The notes: generated by a model from the sequence alone, not told the origin. A stretch of DNA of 64,000 bases from JAIBJN01 sp963775505 (GCA_963775505.1 CAVZIL010000001.1:1-64000); one strand, 5' to 3'. Shown: positions 27,786 through 37,074, numbered from the stretch's first letter. Program-made: numbers and translations.

Positions 27786-28439
27786 GGGCTCGAGGCACGC
27801 TTCTTCGCCCGCTCGATGTTGAGCGTGTCCTCGATGGGATCCGGCTCGGGCCGGAAGGCCTCGCCGAGCGTGCGCAGGATGATCTTCGCGTCCAGCCAGA
27901 GCGACCAGTTGTCGATGTACCAGAGGTCGAGCTCGAACCGGTCCTCCCAGGAGATGGAGTCGCGGCCGTGCACCTGGGCCCAGCCGGTGATGCCCGGGAG
28001 CACCGAGAGCCGGCGGCGCTCGCGCTCCGCGTACCGCGCGGCCTGCTCGACGACGTCCGCACGCGGGCCGACGATGCTCATCCGCCCTGCGACGACGTTG
28101 ACGAGCTGGGGAAGCTCGTCGAGGCTCGTCCGCCTGAGGAAGCGGCCCACCCGCGTGATGCGCGGGTCGTCCTTGACGATCCCGAACGGGTCATCGGTCA
28201 GCCCCTTCTCCTGGCCGACGCGGATCGCGTCGGGGACCATCGTGCGGAACTTCAGCATCCTGAACGGCCGGCCGTCCTTGCCCGCGCGGGCGGAGACGAA
28301 GAGGACCGGCCGGCCCGTGTCGACCACCACGGCGACCGCGATCGCGGCGTAGACCGGGCTGAGCACGACGAGCCCGAGCGCGGCGGCGACCGGGTCGAGC
28401 ACGCGCTTCGACCGCGCGCTGCACCGGGTGCCGGCTCAT
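27782..28439 (-). CDS. Initiating bacterial sugar transferase (one frame change near 28410)
   Basis: A polyisoprenyl-phosphate hexose-1-phosphate transferase (PF02397, WbaP/PglC-like) that starts glycan assembly on undecaprenyl phosphate. After MSRHPVQRAV one extra base near 28410 breaks the frame; KRVLDPVAAALGLVVLSPVY is the reentrant membrane helix. The catalytic region has GRPFRMLKFRTM, RRTSLDELPQLVNVVAGRMS, the IVGPRA motif and PGITGWAQVHGR. Joined length is about 218 residues, the short monotopic form. Both ends overlap their neighbours (ATGA with the sulfotransferase, GTGA with the FemAB-like gene), so the three genes are coupled. Confidence 0.9.
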
Positions 28440-29423
28440 CCGCGGGCTCCCGCCAGCTTGCGCTTCACTACGTAGCGCAGCTCCCTTCCGCGCTCCTGGA
28501 CGATGCGCAGGCGGAACGCGTGGACGGCGCGCAGAGCCTTGTCGTGGGCCGCGTACGCGAGCGCGCGTGAGCGCGGAACAGCCGTCCCGCCGTCCGGCGC
28601 CTCGTAGCCGAGCTGGCGCAGCTCGGGGCCGGCGACCGCGGCGACGACGCGCTGGTCCTCCTCCGGCATCTCCGTCCGCCAGCGGCTCGCCGGCCGCGGC
28701 GGAGATGGGCTTCGACACCCCGCTGTACCACTCGGCCTGCTCGGGGACGATCTTGCCGGGCGCGGCGCGCTCGATCGCCAGCATCTCGCTGTTATAGCCG
28801 AGCCGGACGTGGTCGCACACGCGCCTGACGGTCGCCTCGGGCTCGGCGACGAGGTCCTCGTAGCGGACGGTGAGCACCTGCTCCGGGTGGCGCCGCTCGG
28901 CCGCGAGCCCGGCCCGGATCCCGCGTGCCCACCACTCGGCGGCCGCGTACGGGTTGTTGGGGCCGAAGGGGAGCTTGACGATCGAGTGGGCGACGGCCCG
29001 CGCGTCACGCACGAGCACGACGATACGCCCGTCCGGCCAGATCGCCAGCAGCTCGTCCACGGCGTACACGTACGGCGGCGTCTTGTCCCCGAAGCGCTCC
29101 TTCCCCTCACGGCGAGCGTACGCGCGGAACGGCGCCTCGACGGCGAAGCGGTAGGCCTCGGCGTGGTTGAGGCCCGGCGGCACCGACGGCGGCTCGCCGC
29201 CAAGCCCCCACAGTCGGACCCGAGGGTGGCTCCACACCTCGGCGGAGAACCGCGCCGCCCGCTCGGGATCCTCAAGGCCCCCGCGGCGCCGCACCGGCGC
29301 GAAGTCGAGCAGGAACAGCGACTCCGGCGGCACCGCCGCCTCCGCGCTGCGGTCGAGGGCGAGGCGTAGGACCGTCGTTCCCGACCGGTCGTTTCCGACG
29401 ACGAAGAAGGGTGCGTCAGCCAC
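28436..29423 (-). CDS. Sulfotransferase family protein (one frame change near 28685)
   Basis: A PAPS-dependent sulfotransferase. The 5'-phosphosulfate loop is VVGNDRSGTTVLRLAL at the N-terminus; the 3'-phosphate region is VVLVRDARAVAHSIVKLPFG; EQVLTVRYEDLVAEPEATVR is the typical late motif. The frame changes near 28685, after AAAGEPLAD, and continues as EMPEEDQRVVAAVAGPELRQ to the stop. Length is about 329 residues. ATG 29423 is 3 bp from the end of the GT2 gene upstream, and the end overlaps the sugar transferase. It probably sulfates the glycan made by this operon. Confidence 0.85.
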
Positions 29424-29426
29424 GCG

Positions 29427-30386
29427 TCACCGCTCCGCTGCCGGATCGATCAGCCCACGGCCGCGCGCTTGCTCCCACGCCCCCACGAGGAAGCCGGTCA
29501 GGTAGCCGGGGTCGCGCGTCTGCACGACCTTGCCCACGTTCAGCGGCAGCGTGCCGACCAGCGCCCACCAGAGCGCCGCCTTGTAGGGGAGCGTCTGGGG
29601 CATGTTCTTGCGGTGGAGGTAGAACTGGTTCGCGAGCGCCATCCGCTGATGGTCGAACGGCGAGAGCCGCTCGGACGAGCTCTTGTGGTGGGTGACCCGC
29701 GCCTTCGGGGTCTGGACGAGGACGTAGCCGCGCTTCACGACGCGGTAGGAGAAGTCGATGTCCTCCTTCCAGGCGTAGCCGGCCAGCCGCTCGTCGAAGC
29801 GCTCGTGCTCGAAGACCGCTCGCCGGTAGGACATGAACCAGCCGTTCATGTACTCGACCCGGCGCACGGAGTCGGATGACGCCACGCCCTCCACGAAGAA
29901 GCCGGGGCGCATCTTTCCGCTCCCGTCCGCCCACCAGCCGCCCATGCCGAAGAGCTTGCGCCAGAGAATGGTCAGCCTGCTCGGGCTCGGCGGATGGACC
30001 GGCGCGCCGCGGACGCCCCCGAGCTCGGGGCCCCAGCGCGCGTACTCGGCGAGGATCTCCTCGTGCACGTCGGGGGCGAGGGTGACGTCGTCGTCGATCA
30101 GGAAGACCGGGTCGCCCGTCGTCCGCCCGATGCCGATGTTGCGCTGGATCGTGAGCCCACGCGGCGCCGGGTGGACGTAGCCGAGCGTGATCCCGGCCTC
30201 GGCGCAGAGGCGCTCCACCTCGGGCCGGCCGAGCGGCTCCTCGCTCGAGTCGACGATGCAGAGCTCAGCCGGAAGCACCGTCTGCCCGACGATGCTGCGC
30301 ACGGCCTCGACCAGCGGCCCGTGCCGGTTCCGGGTCGCGATCACGAAGCACGACCCCGCTCTGCGCCTGTCAGTCCCATCCGTCAT
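29427..30386 (-). CDS. Rhamnosyltransferase-like GT2 glycosyltransferase
   Basis: A 319-residue soluble GT2: FVIATRNRHGPLVEAVRSI, LCIVDSSEEPLGRPEVERL, PRGLTIQRNIGIGRTTGDP and the metal motif FLIDDDVTLAPD. The acceptor half has the WKEDIDFSYRVVKRGY motif with the ED catalytic pair. A helix-forming segment near residue 285 (ALWWALVGTLPL) is like that of other surface-glycan GT2 enzymes. First gene of the minus-strand operon 30386-26768, divergent from the nucleotidyltransferase operon with a 61-bp gap. Start ATG 30386. Confidence 0.87.
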   Translation of the reverse strand: MTDGTDRRRAGSCFVIATRNRHGPLVEAVRSIVGQTVLPAELCIVDSSEEPLGRPEVERLCAEAGITLGYVHPAPRGLTIQRNIGIGRTTGDPVFLIDDDVTLAPDVHEEILAEYARWGPELGGVRGAPVHPPSPSRLTILWRKLFGMGGWWADGSGKMRPGFFVEGVASSDSVRRVEYMNGWFMSYRRAVFEHERFDERLAGYAWKEDIDFSYRVVKRGYVLVQTPKARVTHHKSSSERLSPFDHQRMALANQFYLHRKNMPQTLPYKAALWWALVGTLPLNVGKVVQTRDPGYLTGFLVGAWEQARGRGLIDPAAER

Positions 30387-30447
30387 ACGGGCTTCCGCCC
30401 GGCATGATCGCAGGGGTCCAGGCGGTGACCGTGATAGAACCTCGCCG

Positions 30448-31179
30448 ATGAAGGGCCTCGTCCTCGCGGCCGGTCCCGGCCGGCGGCTCCATCCCCTGAC
30501 GGAGGCGCTTCCGAAGACGCTTCTGCCCCTGAGCGACGGGCGCACGATCCTCGACCTCGCCCTGGAGAACCTGAGCGCGGCCGGCCTCGACGACGTGGTC
30601 GTCGTCACCGGGTTCGCCGCGGAGCGGGTCGAGGAGCGGGCGGCCGAGCTCGAGCGCCGCCACGGCGTCCGCCTCGAGCTCCTTTTCAACGAGCGGGCCG
30701 AGGAGTGGAACAACGCGTACTCCCTCTGGCTCGCGCGCGAGGCCTTCGCCGACGGCATCCTCCTGGTCAACGGGGACACGGTGCACCCCGGCAGCGTGGA
30801 GCAGACCCTGCTCGCGGCGCGCGGCCCGGACGTGCTCCTGGCCGTCGACCGGGAGAAGGAGTTGGGCGAGGAGGCGATGAAGGTGCTCCTCACGGAGACC
30901 GGCGCCCTGCAGCGAATCAGCAAGGAGATCGAGCCCGCGAGCGCGGCGGGCGAGTACATCGGCGTCGCGCTGATCGAGCCGGCCGCGGCCGAGCCGCTGG
31001 CCGATGCGCTCGAGGCGACGTGGCGGCGCGATCCGTCGCTCTACTACGAGGACGGGTTCCAGGAGCTGGCCGACCGGGGCGGCGAGGTTCACGGCGTGCC
31101 GATCGGCACGGTCGACTGGGTGGAGGTCGACGATCACGGCGACCTCGCCCGGGCGAGGGAGCTGGCATTCCCGTCCTAG
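30448..31179 (+). CDS. NTP-transferase (LicC/IPCT-like cytidylyltransferase family)
   Basis: A 243-residue nucleotidyltransferase. The signature loop LAAGPGRRLHPLTEALPK and NERAEEWNNAYSLWLA are like LicC phosphocholine cytidylyltransferases and the IPCT half of archaeal/bacterial inositol-phosphate enzymes; the metal site is LLVNGDTVHPG and the end is DWVEVDDHGDLARAR. Next to a glycerol-1-phosphate dehydrogenase and a CDP-alcohol phosphatidyltransferase, it most likely activates a polyol phosphate with CTP. The gap to the next gene is only 5 bp. The substrate is inferred from context. Confidence 0.82.
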   Translation: MKGLVLAAGPGRRLHPLTEALPKTLLPLSDGRTILDLALENLSAAGLDDVVVVTGFAAERVEERAAELERRHGVRLELLFNERAEEWNNAYSLWLAREAFADGILLVNGDTVHPGSVEQTLLAARGPDVLLAVDREKELGEEAMKVLLTETGALQRISKEIEPASAAGEYIGVALIEPAAAEPLADALEATWRRDPSLYYEDGFQELADRGGEVHGVPIGTVDWVEVDDHGDLARARELAFPS

Positions 31180-31184
31180 CCCGC

Positions 31185-32222
31185 ATGGTCGCCTGCCCGC
31201 TGGCGGTCGACATCCGCAGCGGCGCCGTCGGCACGCTCGTCGCGCTGCTCGGGGACCGGCGGATCTCCTCGCACGGCCACGTGGCGGTCGTCGTCGGCCC
31301 GGGCCAGGGCGACGAGATCGTCTCCACGCTCCGTCCCGCGCTCGCGAACGCTGAGGTCTTCCCCGTCGAGGGCGGCACGGTCGAGGCGGCGCTCGAGCTC
31401 AGCGACGGCCTCCGCGCCGGCTCGTACGACGCCGTCGTCGGGATCGGGGGCGGCCGGACGCTCGACGTGGCCAAGTACGCCGCCGGCCTGACCGGCCTGC
31501 CGATGGTCTCCGTGGCCACGAACCTCGCCCACGACGGGATCGCCTCGCCCGTCGCCTCCCTCGAGCACGGGGGGCGCAAGGGCTCGTACGGGGTCCACGG
31601 CCCGATCGCCGTCGTCGTCGACCTCGACTACGTCCGCCGGAGCCCGCCCGAGCAGCTGCGCGCCGGGCTCGGGGACGCCCTCAGCAACCTGAGCGCGCTG
31701 GCCGACTGGGAGCTCGCCGGGCGGGAGCGCGGCGAGCAGGTGGACGGCCTCGCAGCGGCGTTCTCGCGCGCAGGGGCCGAGTCCCTCCTTCACCGCACCG
31801 ACGACCTCCGCTCGGACACGTTCCTGACCGCGCTCGCCGAGGCGCTCGTCCTCAGCGGCCTCGCCATGGCGGCGGCGGGCAGCAGCCGCCCGTGCAGCGG
31901 GGCCTGCCACGAGATCTCGCACGCGATCGATGCCCTCTACCCGGGGCGGGCGCCGCACGGCGCCCAGGTGGCGGTGGGCGCGCTCTTCGCCTCGTTCCTG
32001 CGCGCGGACGAGCGACTGGACGAGCTCGACGCGGCCCTTGGTCGCTACGGCGTCGCGCGGCTCCCGGCCGATCTGAGCCTGAGCGAGGAGGAGTTCGAGG
32101 CCGCGGTCGCCCAGGCGCCCTCGACGCGGCCCGACCGGTTCACGGTGCTCGAGCACCTCGACCTCGACGCTGGTGCGATTCACGCCCGCGTCCGCGAGTT
32201 CGTCAGTGCCTTCGATCGCTGA
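31185..32222 (+). CDS. egsA: sn-Glycerol-1-phosphate dehydrogenase-like enzyme
   Basis: A 345-residue member of the iron-containing alcohol dehydrogenase-like superfamily, closest to archaeal-type G1P dehydrogenase (EgsA/AraM), which reduces DHAP to sn-glycerol 1-phosphate. The dinucleotide motif is VVGIGGGRTLDVAKYAA; VSVATNLAHDGIASPVASL and the metal-site histidines in SRPCSGACHEISHAIDAL and APHGAQVAVGAL are visible. The usual third ligand (Asp in the mid-domain) appears in LGDALSNLSALADW. It overlaps the following gene by 17 bp. Activity on G1P is inferred from family; related dehydroquinate-synthase-like proteins could use other substrates. Confidence 0.82.
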   Translation: MVACPLAVDIRSGAVGTLVALLGDRRISSHGHVAVVVGPGQGDEIVSTLRPALANAEVFPVEGGTVEAALELSDGLRAGSYDAVVGIGGGRTLDVAKYAAGLTGLPMVSVATNLAHDGIASPVASLEHGGRKGSYGVHGPIAVVVDLDYVRRSPPEQLRAGLGDALSNLSALADWELAGRERGEQVDGLAAAFSRAGAESLLHRTDDLRSDTFLTALAEALVLSGLAMAAAGSSRPCSGACHEISHAIDALYPGRAPHGAQVAVGALFASFLRADERLDELDAALGRYGVARLPADLSLSEEEFEAAVAQAPSTRPDRFTVLEHLDLDAGAIHARVREFVSAFDR

Positions 32223-33000
32223 GCTGCGCGCGGTCGGCCAGCCGAAGGAGCACCTCGAGCGGCCGGGCGAGGAGCACTGGGCCGGCCGGCTCTACATGCG
32301 CCGGCTCTCGCCGTACCTGACGCGTGTCTTCCTCGCGACGCCGCTGAGCGCGAACGGGGTGACGGCGCTCATGATCCCCGTCGGGCTGCTCGCCGCGCTC
32401 ACCCTGAGCCTGCCCGGCCTCCTCGCCGCCGTCGGAGCCGCCCTGCTGATCCAGCTGCAGCTCCTGCTCGACTGCTGCGACGGCGAGGTGGCTCGCTGGC
32501 GCCGCACCTTCTCGCCCAAGGGGCCCTACCTCGACTCGCTGGCCCACTACTCGACCGAGGCTGCGCTTCCGGCGGCCCTCGGGATCCGCGCCGACGGCGG
32601 CTGGGGCTCGATCGGCGGGTGGACGGCCCTCGGGCTCACCGTCTCCGTGCTCGTCCTCCTCCTGAAGTCCGAGACGCACCTCGTCGCCGTCATGCGGGCG
32701 AAGGCGGGCCTGCCGCCCCGCGGCGAGCCCGCGGCCCCCTCCGCCGCGCCGGCCGGGCGGCGCCTCCGGCTCCGCGAGGGCGTCAGGCTCGTTCCGTTCC
32801 TGCGCCCGTTCCAGGCCGTCGAGGCGTCGCTCCTAGCGCTCGCCGCGGCCGTCGTCGACGCGGTCGCCGACGACCTCACGGGCAGCCGAGCCCTGCTGGT
32901 CGCGCTCGTCGCCGCGGCCGTGATCGCAGTCGTCGGCCACCTCCTGGCGATCCTCGCGTCGGACCGTCTGAGCGGACCTGACGCCGGGGCCAGCGACTAA
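32206..33000 (+). CDS. CDP-alcohol phosphatidyltransferase family protein
   Basis: A 264-residue integral membrane phosphotransferase. The family motif D-x2-DG-x2-AR-x8-G-x3-D-x3-D is present as DCCDGEVARWRRTFSPKG then PYLDSLAH, with Asp 89, 92 and 110 kept and the last Asp replaced by His 114. An amphipathic N-terminal region precedes about six helices. Such enzymes displace CMP from a CDP-alcohol with a second alcohol. With the two upstream genes it should use the CDP-activated polyol. GTG 32206 is preferred; an upstream in-frame start at 32173 would overlap egsA more. Its TAA stop is part of the next promoter. Confidence 0.82.
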   Translation: MPSIAELRAVGQPKEHLERPGEEHWAGRLYMRRLSPYLTRVFLATPLSANGVTALMIPVGLLAALTLSLPGLLAAVGAALLIQLQLLLDCCDGEVARWRRTFSPKGPYLDSLAHYSTEAALPAALGIRADGGWGSIGGWTALGLTVSVLVLLLKSETHLVAVMRAKAGLPPRGEPAAPSAAPAGRRLRLREGVRLVPFLRPFQAVEASLLALAAAVVDAVADDLTGSRALLVALVAAAVIAVVGHLLAILASDRLSGPDAGASD

Positions 33001-33003
33001 CCT
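32998..33003 (+). promoter_or_regulatory. -10 box TAACCT overlapping the CDP-alcohol transferase stop codon
   Basis: TAACCT includes the TAA stop and is followed by 7 nt and ATG 33011, so the exporter permease may have its own leaderless promoter inside the operon. Confidence 0.4.
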
Positions 33004-33010
33004 GCAGCGG

Positions 33011-33878
33011 ATGAGCACGATCGCAGAACGGAGGGACGCGGGCGAGTTCGCCTCCGAGGTCCACGTCTACGAGCCGCACAAGGTTGGCCTGCCGCCGCTC
33101 GGCGCCTACTTCACGCAGCTCTGGGGGCGCCGCGAGTTCGCATTCGAGCTGGCGCGCTCGGACCTCCGCAGCAAGCACTACAACACGGCGCTCGGCCAGA
33201 TCTGGCTGATCCTCAACCCGCTGCTCCTCGGACTGGTCTACTTCGCGCTCGTGCAGATCATCGGGCGCCGAGGCGGCAGCATGGCCGCTCTCGCCCATCT
33301 GCTCCTTGCCCTCTTCACGTTCCGCCTCGTGAGCACGTCCATCAGCCAGGGCGCGCGCTCGGTCGTCGGAGGAGGCCGGCTGATCCTGAACACCGCGTTT
33401 CCGCGGACACTGCTGCCGCTTTCGTCGGTCCTGACGAGCTTCATGCTCTTCCTGCCGACGCTCGGCGTGTACGCGATCGTGCACGTCGCGGCGGGCCTGC
33501 CCGTGCGACCGGAGATCCTCTGGGCGATCCCGATCATCGCGACGATGGTCGTCTTCGCGGCCGGCGTGGCGATGTTCGTCGCCGCCGTCCAGGTGTACTT
33601 CCGGGACCTGACGAGCTTCCTCCGCTACATGCTGCGGATCTGGCTCTACCTCTCGCCCATCCTCTGGGTCGCGGCGCAGGTGCCGGAGAGGTACAAGCCG
33701 CTCCTCTACCTCAACCCGCTCTACCCGCCGCTGACGGCGCTGAGCGAGGCGGTCAACTTCGGCGTCACGCCGCCTGCGCGGCTGCTGCTCCTGAGTCGTC
33801 GCCTGGGCAGTCGCCGCGTTCGTCGTCGGGGGCCTCTTCTTCATCTCGAGGGAGCGTGAGTTTGCTGTCCGCCTCTAG
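33011..33878 (+). CDS. Wzm/TagG-like polysaccharide ABC exporter permease (one frame change near 33795)
   Basis: An ABC-2 permease of the polysaccharide/teichoic-acid export type with six helices: ARSDLRSKHYNTALGQIWLI at the cytoplasmic start, YFRDLTSFLRYMLRIWLYLS in the late loop and YLNPLYPPLTALSEAVNFG. The frame changes near 33795, after PPARLLLLS, and the last helix WAVAAFVVGGLFFISRERE is read in another frame to TAG 33876-33878. Length is about 288 residues. It overlaps the ATPase gene by 23 bp in the corrected frame, as expected for a coupled pair. Confidence 0.87.
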
Positions 33879-34686
33879 CAACCCGGCGCCGGCGATCGCC
33901 GAGCCGCCGGCTCCCGCAACGGACTGGGCCGTCAAGGTCGAGCACCTCGTGCTGACCTACAAGACGACCATCGAGAAGAAGCCGACGTTCAAGAAGGCGC
34001 TCGTGCGCCTCGGCCGGCGCCAGCGCATCGTCCGCGAGATCAAGGCGGTGCGCGACGTCTCGTTCGAGACCCCGCACGGCGCCGTGCTCGGGATCATCGG
34101 CGTGAACGGCGCCGGCAAGTCCACGCTGATGCGGACCGTGGCCGGGATCCTGCCTCCCACGAGCGGCAGGATCGAGGTGCACGGGCGCGTGAGCACGCTG
34201 CTGGCGCTCGGCGTCGGCTTCAAGGGCGACATGTCCGGGCGGGAGAACGTCGTGCTGGGCGGGCTCGCCGCCGGGCTCACGAAGGAGCAGCTGGCTCAGA
34301 AGTACGACGAGATCGCGGAGTTCGCCGAGCTCGGCGACTTCATGGACATGCCCATGCGCACCTACTCCTCGGGCATGTTCGGGCGGCTCGCCTTCTCGGT
34401 GGCGATCAACATGGAGCCCGACATCCTCCTCATCGACGAGGCGCTCTCGGTCGGCGACGCGCGCTTCCGCGAGAAGTCATTCGCGAAGATGCGCGAGCTC
34501 TGCGACGGCTCGAGCACGATCCTCCTCGTCAGCCACGGTCTGAACGCGATCCGCAAGCTCGCCGACGAGGTCCTCTGGCTGCACCAGGGCGAGATCGCGA
34601 TGCGCGGCGAGGCCACGGAGGTCATCCAGGCCTACAAGCGGTTCCTCGACGTCCGTGAGAACGACATCGCCGACGATGACGTCTGA
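33856..34686 (+). CDS. Wzt/TagH-like polysaccharide ABC exporter ATPase
   Basis: A 276-residue ATPase for glycan export. It has Walker A GVNGAGKST, signature YSSGMFGRLAFS, Walker B ILLIDEALSVGD and the switch VSHGLNAI. The insert before Walker A (TIEKKPTFKKALVRLGRRQR) is typical of teichoic-acid and O-antigen exporters. There is no C-terminal carbohydrate-binding domain, so it would follow a lipid-headgroup or TagH-like recognition mode. GTG 33856 lies inside the permease 3' end. It completes a five-gene unit from 30448. Confidence 0.92.
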   Translation: MSLLSASSNPAPAIAEPPAPATDWAVKVEHLVLTYKTTIEKKPTFKKALVRLGRRQRIVREIKAVRDVSFETPHGAVLGIIGVNGAGKSTLMRTVAGILPPTSGRIEVHGRVSTLLALGVGFKGDMSGRENVVLGGLAAGLTKEQLAQKYDEIAEFAELGDFMDMPMRTYSSGMFGRLAFSVAINMEPDILLIDEALSVGDARFREKSFAKMRELCDGSSTILLVSHGLNAIRKLADEVLWLHQGEIAMRGEATEVIQAYKRFLDVRENDIADDDV

Positions 34687-34692
34687 GCCCGC

Positions 34693-35638
34693 GTGAAAGG
34701 GATGTCCAGCGTCCTCACGCGAGCGAGGAAGAGCATCGGCCCGGCGCGGCGCAAGGCCCGCCACCTGACCAGCCGCGCCCGGATGCTCCCTTCCTTCCTG
34801 ATCATCGGCGCCCAGCGAGCGGGGACGACGTCGCTTGCCGCCTATGTCGGCAGCCACCCGGACGTCGAGGGCCCGGGCGCCGCCGACCCGTCGCTCTACT
34901 GGGTCAAGGAGCTCCACTTCTTCGACGAGAACTACTGGCGCGGCCCCGACTGGTATCAGGGCGTTCTTTCCTCTGATCGCGAGGCAGCGTGTCGCGCGCC
35001 TCCGCGGCCGCAACCTGGTCTGCGGCGAGGCCACCCCGTACTACCTCTTCCACCCGGCCGTCCCGGAGCGGGTGGCGGAGACGATTCCGGATGTCCGGCT
35101 GATCGCGCTGCTCCGCAATCCCGTCGAGCGCGCCTACTCGCACTACCAGCATGCGCGCAAGCTCAGGATGGAGAAGCTCAGCTTCGAGGAGGCAGTCGAG
35201 GCCGAGCCCGAGCGGTTGGCGGGGCTCGAGGAGGAGCTCCGGAAGATTCGTCCCGAGAGGACGAAGGACGGGCGCCGGGTCCACCACCACCACCTCCACC
35301 GGGCCTACGTGAGCCGAAGCCTCTACGCCGACCAGCTCGAGCGCTGGCTCGCCCACTTCCCGCGCGAGCAGCTCCTCGTCGTGCGCTCCGAGGACTTTCT
35401 CTCCCGGCCGGACGAGACGTTCGCGGAGGTCTTCGCCTTCCTGGGCGTGCGGCCGTGGAAGGTGCCCGGCTACGAGGCTCGGAACGTCGGCTCCTACGCC
35501 CCGATCGACCCGGCGCTCCGAGCCCGCCTGGAGGAGCGCTTCGCCGAGCCGAATGCGCGCCTCGCCGAGCTCCTCGGCCGCGACTTCGGCTGGGCGCCGG
35601 TCGGCGAAGCCTCCCGGGCCGAGCCCCGAAGCGCATAG
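34693..35638 (+). CDS. Heparan-type sulfotransferase (one frame change near 34965)
   Basis: A PAPS-dependent carbohydrate sulfotransferase. The 5'-phosphosulfate loop is FLIIGAQRAGTTSLAAYVGS. After WVKELHFFDENYWRGPDWYQ the frame changes near 34965 and continues with CGEATPYYLFHPAVPERV, the 3'-phosphate motif LIALLRNPVERAYSHYQHAR, then LVVRSEDFLSRPDETFAEVF. Length is about 314 residues, like NDST and HS sulfotransferase-like bacterial proteins. A histidine run (RRVHHHHLHRAYV) is present. It follows the exporter ATPase by 6 bp, which makes the exported glycan its likely acceptor. Confidence 0.88.
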
Positions 35639-35648
35639 GAGCGGCGGG

Positions 35649-37040
35649 TCAGGGGCAGCCTTGCGCGCCCTGCGTGCCCGCGCAGATCCGGTCCGCGGCG
35701 AGCTGAGCCTCCAACGCGCGCACGTTCGGGTCGTTCGACGGATCGCCGTCGCGAAGGAGGTTCCGCAGCTGCCACGGGTCGCGTATCAGGTCGTAGTACT
35801 CGCTGAAGACCCTACTCCCGCTCTCGTAGTACTCCGTGTACTGAAACGCCCGCGTCCGGGTCGAGGCCCACGTCTTGAACGGAGCGTTGCCGAGCCGCCA
35901 GTACTCGAGCAGGACGCGATCGCGCACTGCGGGTTGCAGCAGGGACCGCCCGTCGAGCGGGGGAGCAGCGGGATCGGGGGCCACGCCCGCCGCGTCCAGG
36001 ACGGTGGGCGCGATGTCGACGGTGCCGGTCAGCCGCGCGCTGGTCACCCCCTCCGGCACATGCCCGGGCCAGCGGATCAGAAGCGGAATCCTGATCGACG
36101 CGGTGTACGGAAGACGCTTCTGCCCGGCCGTCTTCCCTTCACCCCCGATCCTGTGGTCGGCCCAGATGAAGCCGTTGTCGGAGAGGAAGATCGCCAGCGT
36201 GTCCCGGCGCTCGCCAAGCTCTCCCAAGGACTCGAAGATGCGTCCAACCATGTCGTCGACGGACATCAGCGTTCGCAGCTGGCGGGCACGCACCGCGCGG
36301 CCCTCCCGAAGCGAGTAGTGAAGCCGCCGCACGAACGGCGGCTTGTCGCTTCGATCCCGCTCGAAGACGGACGGATTTCCGGGCCAGCTCGCGAGGGCGG
36401 CGTCCGCGTACTTCGGCTCGGGACGCGAGGGTGCGTGCGGCGCAAACGGGGCAACGTAGAGCAGCCAGGGGTCCTCGTCCTTCTTCTCGAACCGGCGAAG
36501 GAAGCGGAGCGAGTACTGCCGGACCAGGGTGGTCGAGTAGCCGGCTGCCCGGTGGAGGAGGCCGTTCAGGTTGACCCGCGGGTCGACGTACGCAGAACGT
36601 CCGTCCGGGAAGACGGCGTAGCGTTCGAAATGGGGAGGCGCGCTGGCCGCCGGCCAGGAGTTCATGAACTTTCCCACGAGCGCCGTCCGATAGCCCGCGG
36701 ACCGGAGCAGCCGGGGGAACAGGGTTGCCGGATCGAGCTTCGTCGCCTGGTTGTTGGTGCGCACGCGTGTGTTGTGCGCGTAGCGGCCGGTGAGAATGGT
36801 CGCTCGCGACGGACAGCAGAGCGGAGTGGCGGCGAACGCATTGGAGTACCGCGTCCCGCTCCTCGCGAAGAGCCGGCGCGTTTCCGGCATCACCGTGAGC
36901 GTGTCCCGCGCGCGCTGGTCGTCGGTGACGATGATCAGGACATTGGGAGCCTGCGCCCACACGGGCGTCGCGGCCGCCCCGTGACCAATCACGAGAAGCG
37001 CAACCGCCCCCCACAACCCCAGACCCCGGCGGAGATGCAC
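35649..37040 (-). CDS. Secreted sulfatase (formylglycine-dependent arylsulfatase family)
   Basis: A 463-residue sulfatase with an N-terminal signal peptide (cleavage probably after ATPVWA-QA, about residue 30). Metal-binding Asp 40-41 are in VLIIVTDDQRARD. The formylglycine motif CxPSR is Cys 75 in PLCCPSRATILTGRYAHN, and LSDNGFIWADHRIGGEGKT supplies further metal and catalytic residues. It hydrolyses sulfate esters outside the cytoplasm and needs formylglycine-generating enzyme, which is not in this window. It converges on the sulfotransferase with a 10-bp gap. It may trim the sulfated glycan or scavenge sulfate. GTG 37040 is probably leaderless. Confidence 0.92.
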   Translation of the reverse strand: MHLRRGLGLWGAVALLVIGHGAAATPVWAQAPNVLIIVTDDQRARDTLTVMPETRRLFARSGTRYSNAFAATPLCCPSRATILTGRYAHNTRVRTNNQATKLDPATLFPRLLRSAGYRTALVGKFMNSWPAASAPPHFERYAVFPDGRSAYVDPRVNLNGLLHRAAGYSTTLVRQYSLRFLRRFEKKDEDPWLLYVAPFAPHAPSRPEPKYADAALASWPGNPSVFERDRSDKPPFVRRLHYSLREGRAVRARQLRTLMSVDDMVGRIFESLGELGERRDTLAIFLSDNGFIWADHRIGGEGKTAGQKRLPYTASIRIPLLIRWPGHVPEGVTSARLTGTVDIAPTVLDAAGVAPDPAAPPLDGRSLLQPAVRDRVLLEYWRLGNAPFKTWASTRTRAFQYTEYYESGSRVFSEYYDLIRDPWQLRNLLRDGDPSNDPNVRALEAQLAADRICAGTQGAQGCP

Positions 37041-37048
37041 GCGGCCCG

Positions 37049-37054
37049 AGGTTA
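37049..37054 (-). promoter_or_regulatory. -10 box TAACCT, leaderless promoter of the sulfatase
   Basis: On the minus strand TAACCT is followed by 8 nt and GTG 37040; no Shine-Dalgarno is present. Confidence 0.5.
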
Positions 37055-37074
37055 CCGCAAGCGCACGACCGCGC

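Noticed and set aside
35270..35300. Histidine-codon run in the sulfotransferase as a metal-binding domain
   Set aside because: It is a short HHHHLHR stretch within the catalytic domain at a place where the family often has basic residues.
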